A stretch of 64,000 nucleotides of DNA, from contig NW_012236532.1 of NCBI RefSeq assembly GCF_000787575.1, forward strand, positions 248,001-312,000, read 5' to 3'. Under the pieces are notes generated by a model that worked only from the letters and a program-made list of their open reading frames with translations, was not told where the DNA came from and did no database searches. Shown one piece after another: positions 21,170 through 31,540 of this stretch; the first letter of the stretch is position 1; the number at the start of each line of letters is the position of its first letter. Source of the DNA: Acytostelium subglobosum LB1 (taxonomy: Eukaryota; Evosea; Eumycetozoa; Acytosteliales; Acytosteliaceae). A program made the translations under genes and the position numbers.

Positions 21170-22285
21170 GGCTTTCTATCTTGTCTGTCTTTCAATTCTA
21201 TTTACAAATCATAGACTATATCAATTGATTACAATAATAAATAATGTATATAATATATATATATAAATGGAATAAATAAATAATATATAATTTTATAATT
21301 AATAAGTTAATGTGTATGAATAAAGAAATAGGACATAAGTGTAAAGAGGTATATGAATAGTATAAAGATATTGAATAGGCTTAGGAATAGAAGTACGCTT
21401 GACATTGTTTGTTTGTTTGTTTGTCAGGAGCGAACGAGAGAGTGAGTGAGGCCAAGGGAGTGGCTGGGGGAATAGAAGGAGAGTCCTGGAACACCTTTCA
21501 CGTGAGGGAGGAAGTCGAGTAGTACTAGTAAAGTATGTATGACAAAGGAGGGGGTTGAGGCTTGTAATAGAACTTGTAGATCGTCCAAAGTGTATATCTA
21601 TAAGTATGTATGTGTGTGTGTGTGTGTTTGTGTAGTGAGCTCGAATAGATCCAGACTATGAATATATATAGTTAAAGAGAAAGAAAGAACCTTTAGAAAC
21701 CTTGTGGCAGGTAAAGTAATGTAAAGTAGAGGTGTGTTAGTGGAGAGAGAGAGAGGTTGCTGCTGGCTGCTGTTGTTAATTAATGTAATGTGTTTGTACA
21801 AAAGATCAATGTGAACTTATAAGTGTGATAGGTATGGGGTGTCGTTGTTTAATTGGAAGCACATGTGTGTGTTTAGAGGTGAAGGTGGTGGGTGATGAAT
21901 GACATTCATTCGTTTCAACAACAGACCCACACACACATACATAACAACAAAAGGAAGGGGTTTGTTCTATGAATACAGTTGTGTCAGTAATAGATGTGTC
22001 TAAAGGGTATGTTTATTACATTGGAATTCATTGCCTTCTGGTCAAGTCAGACTTAATGGATTGGATTGTTTGATTGATTGATTGATGGATGGATGGTTTG
22101 TTAGTTGGATGGATGATGCAAAATGAGTTTGAGTAGGTTGGATGAGTTGGAGTTAAGTTGGAAGTAAGAAAGAAAGGAAGAGGAGATCCTGCTGCTGCTG
22201 CTGCTTCTGGGGGTCGTTGTATCATAAATGCCAGTGCACTGTTGTTGTTTGTTGATGTTGATGTGTTGCTGTATGAGGAGTATGT
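21170..22285. other. Intergenic region
   Basis: 1.1 kb between two minus-strand genes: promoter and leader of the tail-anchored gene and 3' flank of RAD23. It has a TG dinucleotide run at about 21607-21627 and TTTG repeats near 21407-21424. No supported gene. Confidence 0.5.
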
Positions 22286-23632
22286 TTACATGTCATCCTC
22301 ATTGACATTATCGAATAAATATGATGCTGTCATTTGCTCGTCTTTGTCACAGGCAAAGTATGCCTCAATCACAACACGCTTGTTCATGCCTGTAATCTGT
22401 ATCAGCTATTGAATGATTGATTAATTGGTCGATGTTATTAGTACAAATGTCAGTCTGGACAACTGGTGTGATTGCCATTGGCCTCATGACTTACTCTCTC
22501 GATTGCCTCACGTTCCTGTGGAGTGATCTGGATCTGAACCATCTGTTGTGGATCCTGGAACAGTCTAAGGAAGTCCTGTGGATGCTCTGTGATCTGTCTG
22601 ACCAATCCTGGATTGGTCTGGGTGAGCTGCTGTAGCAATTCTTGAATGACATTTGGATCCTAAACGTAATGTAGTGTTAGTCTCATCATCATGATCAATC
22701 AATCACCTTTAGAGTAAGGTTCACTTACTCTCTGGATTTGCTCGCGAATCTGAGGGAACATTGGATGGTTGCGCAACTCGTCGAATATGTTGGCTTGACC
22801 TGGCTGACCTGGCTGACCTGGTGCTTGGCCTTGGACATCAGCATCCTGTGTATCGACCTCATCCTCGTCGTCATCCTGTTGCACTGGAGCAGAGCCAGCG
22901 GCAGGGAGTTGACCAGTGACCAGCAGCTCAACGGCGCGATCTGGGTTGTTGTAGGCGGCTCTGAGTGCACGTACACCTTCCTCTCTTGAGAATCCCATGT
23001 CCTCAATGTTCTTGAGAGTGGCCTCGTACTCTGGGCCGGTCACAAAGCTTGGATCACGTGGCTGTGGGGAGGTAACGGTCACTGGTGATGGAGCTGGTGC
23101 TGGAGTAGTGATTGGAGTTGTAGTGGCTGTTGGTGTTGGTGTTGGTTGGATTGGAGTAGTAGTTGGGGCTGCTGGAGTAGTAGCTGGTGGAGGGCTGGCA
23201 GCAGCGACTGAGCCAAGTGCTGGTGCATCTTCCTTTGGCTGTTGACACATGTGATCAAATAGGTGGGCTATGTTAGTATGACTCAATGATGCCATCAAAC
23301 ATTCATCATTACCTTCTTAACCATGCAGACAATGAATCCACTCTCAGTGATGTTGTACGAGGCTATGGTGTTGTCATTCTCTAGAATCTTGCCACTGTAA
23401 ATCAATGTTTGCCATGATTGAAGATGCTTGTGATTCTCAGTGATCATATCTTTCAACTGTGATACCTGTTAACATTATTATTTGTTATTGTTAGTGATCT
23501 GTTTCTTCATAATAATCATATCTTTCATTCATTCATCATTCAATCAATCACTCAATCAATCTCTACCTTTTCCTCACCAGTGACCTCAAACTGGTAAACC
23601 TCCTTATTGACATTCTTAATTGTGACCTTCAT
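22286..23632 (-). CDS. rad23: RAD23 ubiquitin receptor
   Basis: Five exons: 23632-23567, 23465-23313, 23238-22729, 22659-22495, 22405-22286; 337 aa, and every intron falls between codons. RAD23 shuttles ubiquitylated proteins to the proteasome and stabilises XPC in nucleotide-excision repair. The domain order is complete: ubiquitin-like domain (residues 1-73, [17 protein letters not shown] … [16 protein letters not shown]), Pro/Thr/Ala linker, UBA1 ([20 protein letters not shown]), XPC-binding domain ([19 protein letters not shown] … [16 protein letters not shown]) and C-terminal UBA2 ([20 protein letters not shown] … YLFDN). An acidic DDDEDEVD stretch lies between UBA1 and the XPC-binding domain. 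Length and order match other RAD23 proteins. Confidence 0.97.
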
Positions 23633-24014
23633 TGTTATATCTATTTAATATATATGTATGTATGTATGTGTATGAATATATGATTTATGTAGTATGTTGT
23701 TGTTAAGTGACTGTCTGCCTCTTGATCTAATCCAACAAAGAAACACACATAAATTTAATTTATTGAGGGGTGTGTTGTTCACACAACTCTCAATCTACAC
23801 ACACACAACAAAAATTAAAGTTTATTAATTTAAATCATTATTGAAATTCACTGATTGTTATTCAAAGTGAATGATAATAATAACTAGTTATAATAGTATT
23901 GTTGTATAGTTATACAACAAACAATTAGAGTTGAATGGTCTTAGATATTATTTAATTGTGATCATGTAATTCGATTCCATTCAAAAAACATGTTTTTTGT
24001 ATTATTGTCAATTG

Positions 24015-24022
24015 TCCCATAA
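24015..24022 (+). promoter_or_regulatory. DUSE (TCCCATAA), small-RNA promoter element
   Basis: A perfect copy of the Dictyostelium upstream sequence element that precedes many small non-coding RNA genes (snRNAs, some snoRNAs, Class I RNAs) by about 60 bp. Here it sits 58 bp before the predicted start of the Class I RNA, which supports both calls. Confidence 0.75.
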
Positions 24023-24079
24023 CTGTTGGAGTTTCCAAAAATATTAATGACTTATAATTCGTTGTTCATGATGACTAAT

Positions 24080-24140
24080 GAGGTCTTCTTACAGCAATTC
24101 TAAACAAACAATTACCAAATGTCAAACCCGTTGAGACCTG
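24080..24140 (+). ncRNA. Dictyostelid Class I small RNA
   Basis: Class I RNAs are abundant short (about 42-65 nt) dictyostelid transcripts. Their ends pair in a stem, and they carry a conserved 11-nt motif, CCUUACAGCAA, just after the 5' strand of the stem. Here TCTTACAGCAA (24087-24097) matches 10 of 11. It directly follows AGGTCT (24081-24086), which pairs with AGACCT (24134-24139), plus one G-T pair inside. The enclosed loop is unpaired-looking. A perfect DUSE lies 58 bp upstream and a T-rich run (24149-24160) follows. The predicted length is about 60 nt. Exact ends are inferred; a role in development has been proposed for the class. Confidence 0.8.
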
Positions 24141-24305
24141 TCTAATCCTTTTTGTTTTTTCCATAACTCAAAGAGATAAATGAAGAAGATACAGATAGAG
24201 CATGGAGAATTGATTAATGAACTTTAAATGTATTATGTAATATCATAGTGTGATGTTAATTTAATGATTGGATGAATGAAAGAAAGAAAGAATGAATGAA
24301 GTTGT

Positions 24306-25464
24306 CTATTGCTTGGCGGCGTTGATCTTCTCCATGACCTCGGCATGGTAGTTCTCTTGCTTCTTCTCCATACCCTCACCAACGACGTATCTGGCGAATG
24401 AGTTGACTTTGACATTGGTGTTCAAACCCTTGGAAACGCGCTCGATGGCCTCTTTGACGGTCTCGCCATCCTGTCCACTGATGAACTTTTGCTCGAGCAA
24501 CACGACCTCGTCGTAGAGTGAGTTGGGGTGTCTCTTGTTCTTGACGGCCTCCTCCAACACCTCCTTGGGCACGCTCTCGATCGAGACGTATGACGGGCCG
24601 ACTCCAACAATGTGCACGGCCAGGTCGTCGGCCAGCTGCTTGACGGCAGCCATGTCCGAGGGTTGTCCGTCGTACTCAATCTCAATGATCGAGCCCAGAC
24701 GACCAAACTGACGGGTTCCGCTTGGGTCGTGGGCATAGCCAGAGACTATTGTGTTGGGCTTGCTGGCACCAATGCCGGCAGCACGACGCAGCTGAATGTT
24801 CTCGCGGAGCTTGGCAACGGTCTGGACTATCGCGTCCGACACGGTGGTGCTCTCGCATGGCAGCTTGCTGACTCTGTCCATGTCGAGTGCGGCAATAGTC
24901 TTGCCGAGCAGATCGGTGCTGCTGTTGCCAACGATCTGGCTGGTGATGCTCTTGGCCAGCTGGCGGAAGGTGTCGCCACGCGACACAAAGTCCGTCTCAC
25001 TGTTCATCTCGAGAATGACGGCCTTGTTGTTGTCGACCAACACTGAGATCACACCCTCGACCACGACACGGTTCGAGAGCTTCGAGGCTGTAGCCTTGCC
25101 CTTCTCCAGCAGCCACTGGACGGCCTTCTCGATATCATTGCTGCTGGCTTCCAATGCCTTCTTGCAGTCTGATATTGGGGCAGAGGTGCGGCTTCTCAAG
25201 TCCATGATCAATTGTTTTGGTACCTTGGCAGGCTCAACCGTGCTGCTGTAGTTTCTGTATTGTATCTGTTGCTGCTGCTGTGTTGATCCAAACAACTGTA
25301 GTGTACTACGTGTGGCATTGAACCTAATGTATGTTGATGATGATGGCATTACAATTGATGTATTGCATCCTTCAATGTAAAGTAAGTATGATGTTTGAAT
25401 GAATGAGTGATTGAGTGAGTGATTGAGTGTGCTTACTCTTGAGCAAGGACAATGATCTGATCAT
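24306..25464 (-). CDS. tsfm: Mitochondrial elongation factor Ts
   Basis: Two exons: 25464-25437 and 25369-24306; 363 aa. EF-Ts is the nucleotide-exchange factor for mitochondrial EF-Tu. The short first exon gives MIRSLSLLKR, which with the following Ser/Thr/Arg-rich residues forms a mitochondrial presequence. The core shows the UBA-like N-terminal module (MDLRSRTSAPISDCKKALEA … AVQWLLEKGKA) and the EF-Ts signature NSETDFVSRGDTF. A later VHIVGVGPSYVS and QKFISGQDGETVKEAI also match the family. The upstream ATG at 25464 was preferred to that at 25349 because splicing joins it in frame and supplies the targeting sequence. It is divergent from a mitochondrial TPR gene 206 bp away. Confidence 0.95.
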
Positions 25465-25670
25465 TCTTGATATGTTGTTTACTAATCAGTATTAGTATTA
25501 GTTTGTTGTTGTAGTCTATGTTATAAGAGATATTGAAATGATCAAACGTAATCAACATGAAGTCAGCCATCAGACTCGGTCGTTTTTCCTAACTTCGAAA
25601 ATCAAATCGTGTGCTTCTAATATTCATTATCTCTCACTCATTCATAAGCTAGTAGGCAAAGATATATAAG

Positions 25671-27069
25671 ATGCTTCAGAGACACTTGTTAGGCATTACT
25701 TCTCGCATTGGCAATGTGATGACATCCAATCCCATCGCCAGAAGGTCATTGGCTCAAATGGAATATCAATACTCCTCATCTCCAATGATACAAAGTATGA
25801 GCACTAGCATGTTGTTGATGAACACTCAAAAGAACAATAATATGGTGGGCAACGACAAGAGATCAATATTCTTTAGTAGTTACATTGCCAACAATACACA
25901 ATATAAGATGGATAGTGAAGATGAGATATTCAGCGAAGTGAAGGAGAGCATCGCCTTTGAGAAGCTGGGCAACTACTCGGCGTCAAAGGCCGTATTGAAC
26001 AGATCACGTGACATCGTCGAGAGACAACTTGGAAAGAAGCATCCCATCACTCTAAACGTACTCTTTCGTCTGATTGACGCAGAGATGGCCATTGGCGAGT
26101 TGGCACCCGCTCAGAAGCTGTGCCAGACAATCCTCGAGCGACTCGATCACAGCAACCCGGAAATGGACCGATACACATTCCCAAGTCTCAACAACCTGAT
26201 CCTATGCTTCCAGTATCAAGGCGATTTACAGTCTGCTGTGGATACCGCTGACAAACTGGCAACATTGGCTGAGGCCAGATCAGACTGGACACTCATGATT
26301 GGCACTCTGCTCAACAAAGCCATCATCATGGCACTTCAATGCAACGATGATTGCAAACAAGTGTTTGATCAATGTGTCACATTGCTCAAGGATAAGAATA
26401 TACCAACGACCAACATCCTATATGGTATGTGCATGTCCACTCAATCAATCAATCAGCTGACTGACTGACTGACCCCAACCCTCATCAGAGACTGTAAATG
26501 GAAACTACGCTAGCTACAGCCACTCAGTTGCTGATGACTCGGAAGCGGAGGAATTGTTCCAGACGGCACTGAAGTACGCCGAACAGAATAACAATCAACC
26601 AGAGCTGTCCAATATCCTCACCAACTATGCAGAGTTCCTTCTGAGCAGCGAGCAGTTTGATCGCGCTGAGAAGATGTGCGAGTTGGCATCGAACCAGGCC
26701 GAAAAGACATATGGCCGTGACAGCCCCAAGCTGGGAATGGTCATCTTCATCCTGGCCAGACTGTTCAACACCAAGGGCAATCATGCATGGGCCGAAGGCT
26801 ACTTTAACAAGTGTATCCGTCTGTTTGAGGACTATCGCAATAGGACCATGCTGCAACAACGCGAGCAGAGCAACACTGTACAAGAGCAGACACCAAACGT
26901 GCAGCTTGGCAAGCGCGAGATCGAGATGAGGACCAACAAGGAGGTGGACATCGACTATGGCAGTGTGCTGTGGGAGTATGCCCAGATGCTGCGGTCCAGT
27001 GGACGTCTGAAGGAGGCTGTCAATTTGGAGGAACGTGCAAGGAAGTTGAACGCCATCGATGATGACTAG
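25671..27069 (+). CDS. TPR-repeat protein, probably mitochondrial
   Basis: Two exons: 25671-26424 and 26489-27069; 444 aa. The N-terminus (MLQRHLLGITSRIGNVMTSNPIARRSL) is basic, hydroxylated and acid-free, a good mitochondrial presequence. From residue about 85 tetratricopeptide-like helical pairs follow: LGNYSASKAVLNRSRDIVER, IGELAPAQKLCQTILERL, QGDLQSAVDTADKLATLAE, SEQFDRAEKMCELASNQAE, KGNHAWAEGYFNKCIRLFE and SGRLKEAVNLEERARKL. TPRs bind protein partners. The repeat style resembles TTC19/kinesin-light-chain TPRs, but I cannot claim an orthologue. The promoter is shared with mitochondrial EF-Ts, which fits a mitochondrial role. Confidence 0.8.
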
Positions 27070-27232
27070 TCAAGTTAAGTAAAAGACTCAAGACAACATT
27101 GTTGTTATTCGATCGAAGGGAAAGGAAAGGAAAGGAAAGGGTTAGTTTATTAGGTTGGTTGGTTAGTTGAGTTGGATTGAGGATTAACCGGCTGATTGAT
27201 TGGTTGATTGATTGGTTGGTTTGATTGAGTGT

Positions 27233-29407
27233 CTACAACTCCATGTCGTACTCTGATCGATGATGTTGTTGTTGATGTTGTTGATTATGTTGTTGTGGCT
27301 TGTCGACTACACCTTCGGAGGTGTATTGATCTTCGGGATAATAGGCCGACACCACTGTCCTGAAGTTGTACTTCCTGCCGCCCAGGTTGGCCCAGGCACG
27401 CTGTGCCGCATCCAGTTCGACAAACTTTACAAACACACGGACAATGTCCAGTGGGTTGTCCTTTGGTCGCGAGACAAAGATTGACTCGACCTGGCCATAC
27501 TCCTCGCTCACCTCCATCGTGTCGATCAACAAGTTCTCATAATTGGCATCGTCCTGTATCTCATCCTTATCGCACATATTAAACAGTTGTATAACTCTTG
27601 ATGGTGTTGTGTTGTCTGCGTAATGATTGGATTGGAAAGGTTTAGAATTGAATGAATGATACTCATCATCATCTTCATCACATGATACATACCATCAGTT
27701 TGTACACTGGAACGAACTAATCCAATCACTTGTGGAATTGGTAGATTCAAGTTCAACAAAGTGGAGGTGGCAGACTCGTACTTGCCGCCATACTTGTTGG
27801 GTGTGCTTTGGGCGTATGGATTATCTTGTAGCGGTTGTTGTTGTTGCTGTTGTTGTTGCTGAGGAGGTCCCTACATTTGATTGATGATTGGAATGATTCC
27901 AAGTGTGTGTTGTTAGTTAGTATGTGGGTACATCCAATCATTTACCTGATCAATCAATACATACTCTTCCTCCGCTTGATATTTGAACTACCAATGCTCT
28001 GTCACCAAACATTGCTCCATTGAGTTCGTTACATGCTCTCTCGGTGTTGGCGTGATCCATATACTCGCAGAATGCAAAGCCTTTGGAGACACCATTCTTG
28101 TCTTTGACGAGATTGAACGCCCTCAGTCGTCCAATTGATGACATCAATGTCTTGATCTGATCCTCGCTCAATGATGATGGGATACCACCAACAAAGATCT
28201 TGTTCTCGCCATCTGGAACGTTGGTGCTGATGATCGAGAGGTTGGCGGCGTGAGGGACGGGCACTGGGGGCGGGGCCAGACCGCCCTCCACCGACGCCTG
28301 GTAGTCCTTGGGTCGACGAATCTTGAGAGAGAAGCCATTGAGCGTGATGCCATCCAGCGAGAGGGCGGCCGTGGCGTCCTCACCAAAGCGGAACTCGACA
28401 AAGGCAAACAACTTGGGCGACACCTGACAGCTCACGACTGGCGGGCCGCCACCAATCACCACGAGGTTGGCCTCGTGAAGCGCGATGTTCAAGAACTCTG
28501 CCAGTTGTGCGTCGGATGTGTTAGGTGGCACGTTTCCAATGTATAGACGACGGCTCTGCTTCTGTGCCAGTGTAAGGGTGCTTGCTGCCGCTGTGGCTGC
28601 CGCAGCGGTTGAGTGGCCGGCCACACCTAGGTAGCTTGTCGACTGGTTGACGGGGTGACTGGGTTGGGTGGGTATCTGGTTGGCCACGACATACTCGGGA
28701 TGCTGCTCCTGCAGTGCCTGGCTGACGTACACCTGGCCAATTGGCACGATTGTCTCGTTGGGATCCGGTTGTCTGTCCCACAGTGATCCCTTTCTCGCCC
28801 TTGGCTGCGACTGCTGTTGTAGATGTTGCTGTTGAGGTTGCATATGAGGAGGAGCGAATTGTTGCTGTTGTTGTTGCTGTTGATAGAATTGAGGTTGTTG
28901 CATCTGTTGCTGGCCGTACATATTTGGTTGTTGTTGTTGTTGCATAAACTGTGGATTGAATTGCTGTTGTTGCTGAGGCAGCATCTGTTGTTGAGGTGGA
29001 GGTACCATCTGTTGTTGTTGTTGTTGTTGATAACCATTATTATTACTATTACTATTACGATGATGAGGTGGTGATCTACTCCTCTTCCTATATCCACCTC
29101 TATCTCTATCGCCTCCACCTCCTCTGTCACTCCTGTCACCTCTGTCTCCACGACTGTCTCTATCTCTATCGCCACCACCTCTGCTGTCTCTATCTCTATC
29201 ACCTCCTCTATCTCCTCTATCACTTCTATCACCACGACTGTCTCTATCGCCTCGATCACCTCTGTCTCTATCACTTCGATCACCTCTATCACCTCTATCT
29301 CTATCACTTCTATCGCCTCTGTCACCTCTGTCTCTATCACCTCTATCACCTCTATCTCTTTCTCTATCCCCTCGATCACCTCTATCTCTATAGTCTCTAC
29401 TACTCAT
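27233..29407 (-). CDS. u2af2: U2AF large subunit (U2AF65)
   Basis: Three exons: 29407-27965, 27870-27693, 27615-27233; 667 aa. U2AF65 binds the polypyrimidine tract at 3' splice sites and recruits U2 snRNP. The N-terminus is an Arg/Asp/Gly repeat region (RDRGDRGDR…) where animals have an Arg/Ser domain, then a Gln/Met-rich tract. KGSLWDRQPD (near residue 210) looks like the UHM-ligand motif with its key tryptophan that binds U2AF35. RRM1 (RRLYIGNVPPNTSDAQLAEF), RRM2 (NKIFVGGIPSSLSEDQIKTL) and the C-terminal UHM (VIQLFNMCDKDEI … VKFVELDAAQRAWANLGGRK) follow. The UHM lies on the separate last exon. The extra length compared with about 475 aa in man is due to low complexity. Confidence 0.94.
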
Positions 29408-30196
29408 TGTATTGTATTGTAAATGTATCTATATATTATATTATTGTATTAACGTATGTATGTATGTACAAAAGAGGACGTGATGTGCAAACTAATATGT
29501 CATCTGACATTGCGATCATCAAGTCGACAAAACACACATTCACACTCAAGTGTCTGTTGACAAAAGTTCGTCAACTCATTGGCTACAACTTTGACCTATT
29601 TGACATCTTGACTTAGGGTACTTGACTAGATGACTAGACAAAGTCTACATCTACTTATACCATTAATTCATACCAAAGGACGGGACCAATCCCTTCTCAA
29701 TGGTCAAAGAAATTGACAACAACTTGAGACCATATCCATCTATCAATCAATCAATCAATCAATCAATGCATCCCTACCTTGACTTTGGATATTAACAATG
29801 AATATCCGGTAATTGATTCATTCATTGTGTAAATGACGATTCGGCGCAATTATATATCTATCTTGTGAACTTGGGGGTGAAGTTGTGTCTTTGTAAGGAA
29901 TGCCCAACATTCTCACAATCGAAGAAAATAAGAAGAAGTGGATGTTTGTTTGTGTGTTGTTGTTTGGTTTTGTTGAGCAACAAGAGGAGGACACTCAATC
30001 CACTCCATTCATTGTGTTTCTCACACTTATTCACATCACATCACATAACATAACATATAAATAAACAAGACTTGATACATATACTGAGTCAGTTTTATAT
30101 AATATAATATAATATAGATAATTAAATATTTATTAGTAATAACAAATAATTAGTATTATAATAGAGACAGAGACAGACAGACACAGAAATAACACA
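29408..30196. other. Divergent intergenic region
   Basis: Between U2AF65 (-) and the Asn-rich gene (+). AT-rich, with a CAAT run at about 29741-29765 and AGACAGAC-type sequence just before 30197. Nothing else supported. Confidence 0.5.
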
Positions 30197-30847
30197 ATGC
30201 ATTTATTTAGAAGATCAAACAGCAACAATAACAACACCTATAACAACAATAGTATTAGTGATGAAGAGGATGACTTTGTACTAGTCGATGAAACTGTTGT
30301 AGCACCAACACCAACAAACAACAATAACAACAACAACATATTGCCAATTTATCAAATTAAACAGAGTCAATTGAACTTGGACGATGTTGGACAACTTCCA
30401 TCATACTCACCAGTTGCTCAACACGTTTCACTGGTACCATCAGTCACTCCACTGGAGAACAACAACATCACAATCAACAACAACAATAATCAAGATATTG
30501 AGGTAGTTCCACAAATTGAGAATGTTGTACAACAACAACCAATCAGATCGATAATTGATGACGCAGTTGTCGATCAGCAGCCTCAATCACTTTACAACAG
30601 CAGCGTGGAAAGAATCGTTGTAAAGACTCAATCGCGTTCCAGCACTCAATACACCTCATCCAACTCTGTAAACATCAAGCCATACTTTACTCGCACGACC
30701 AACACACAGGCTCCAGCCTACATCACCAACTCCCCTGTACAGATCAAACTCTCCACGCCATCCTACGTCTCGACCAGCACCCAACTCACCGGCCCCTCCT
30801 ACTTGTCGACCAACAAGACCAGCGTTACCTACTGTGAGCGATACTAA
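30197..30847 (+). CDS. Asn-rich protein of unknown function
   Basis: Single exon, 216 aa, not recognised. It begins MHLFRRSN, then an Asn tract, an acidic motif SDEEDDFVLVDETVV (about residues 22-36), further Asn runs and a Ser/Thr/Tyr-rich C-terminal third (YFTRTTNTQAPAYIT … TSVTYCERY). It has no signal peptide, TM segment or known fold. The acidic EEDDFVLVDE motif and the aromatic/Thr-rich tail are the only parts likely to be conserved. AATAAA at 30991-30996 is a likely poly(A) signal. The Asn tracts and a clean ORF beginning at an ATG in an AT-rich leader favour a real gene. Confidence 0.65.
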   Translation: MHLFRRSNSNNNNTYNNNSISDEEDDFVLVDETVVAPTPTNNNNNNNILPIYQIKQSQLNLDDVGQLPSYSPVAQHVSLVPSVTPLENNNITINNNNNQDIEVVPQIENVVQQQPIRSIIDDAVVDQQPQSLYNSSVERIVVKTQSRSSTQYTSSNSVNIKPYFTRTTNTQAPAYITNSPVQIKLSTPSYVSTSTQLTGPSYLSTNKTSVTYCERY

Positions 30848-31540
30848 TTTAATTAATTAATCACTCTCATTGTTGATATGATGGATCAGACAATATGTTG
30901 TGTGTTTATGGCTGATGCCACATACATAACCAACATCCTCCTCCATCCACGTCAACACGATGTATTCCTACCTATCAATTCTCAAGAAAGAATAAATTAG
31001 GCGTTTATTATCTCTTTTGTTGTTAAAATATATGTATATTGTTATCATTCATTATTCTTTGTGCCATTGAATTTAGGATTAATTCCTCAAAGGGCTTACT
31101 GTGACTGGGTATCCATTGGTGATTACTAAAATAATTGACCAAGAGTAATCACCAAACTATACTCTGTAGATTGCAATTATACTGTGACTTATGAACCTGG
31201 TTCCAAAGTATACTTGGTCGATTACTTTCGTAAATACTTTGCCAATTGTCCACTTGGACAATAACCATAGTATAATTTGTCTATTAACTTGGCGATATAA
31301 TTATTCATTAAAGTTCAAACCCATCATACCCTTACACCAAAACCAGAATGTCTGAAAAAATAACGTCGACTTGAGAAAAAGTCGATAACATTGTCAATCT
31401 GAGATTGCCACATCATACACTTTGGAAACAAGAAAGATTGTCCTTTGCTAAAGATGAGTTGTTTGTTTATAAATAGTAATGTGCACACACTTTGTAATAA
31501 CATATAACATATAATACATACATATACATATAATAATACA
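30848..31540. other. Intergenic region with inverted repeats
   Basis: 3' flank of the Asn-rich gene (AATAAA at 30991-30996), then a stretch at about 31095-31262 with several inverted repeats (listed separately), then the AT-rich promoter of the RNA ligase gene. Confidence 0.5.
31116..31262. repeat. Cluster of inverted repeats
   Basis: A perfect 12-bp inverted repeat, TTGGTGATTACT (31116-31127) / AGTAATCACCAA (31144-31155), has a 16-nt loop. An 8-bp one, ATTGTCCA/TGGACAAT with a 2-nt loop, is at 31245-31262. A near-palindrome around GTATAC lies between them at about 31202-31216. Non-coding; it could be a small RNA, a MITE remnant or a regulatory structure. Confidence 0.5.

Larger units (their letters stand above)
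23633..24305. other. Intergenic region containing the Class I RNA
   Basis: 673 bp between the RAD23 start and the EF-Ts stop. AT-rich, apart from the DUSE and small RNA listed separately. A short palindrome AAAACATGTTTT lies near 23986-23997. Confidence 0.55.

Noticed and set aside
28627-29616. Ile/Glu/Val- and Leu/Tyr-rich ORFs opposite or out of frame with the U2AF65 N-terminus
   Set aside because: They are translations of the RD-repeat and polyQ tracts in wrong frames.
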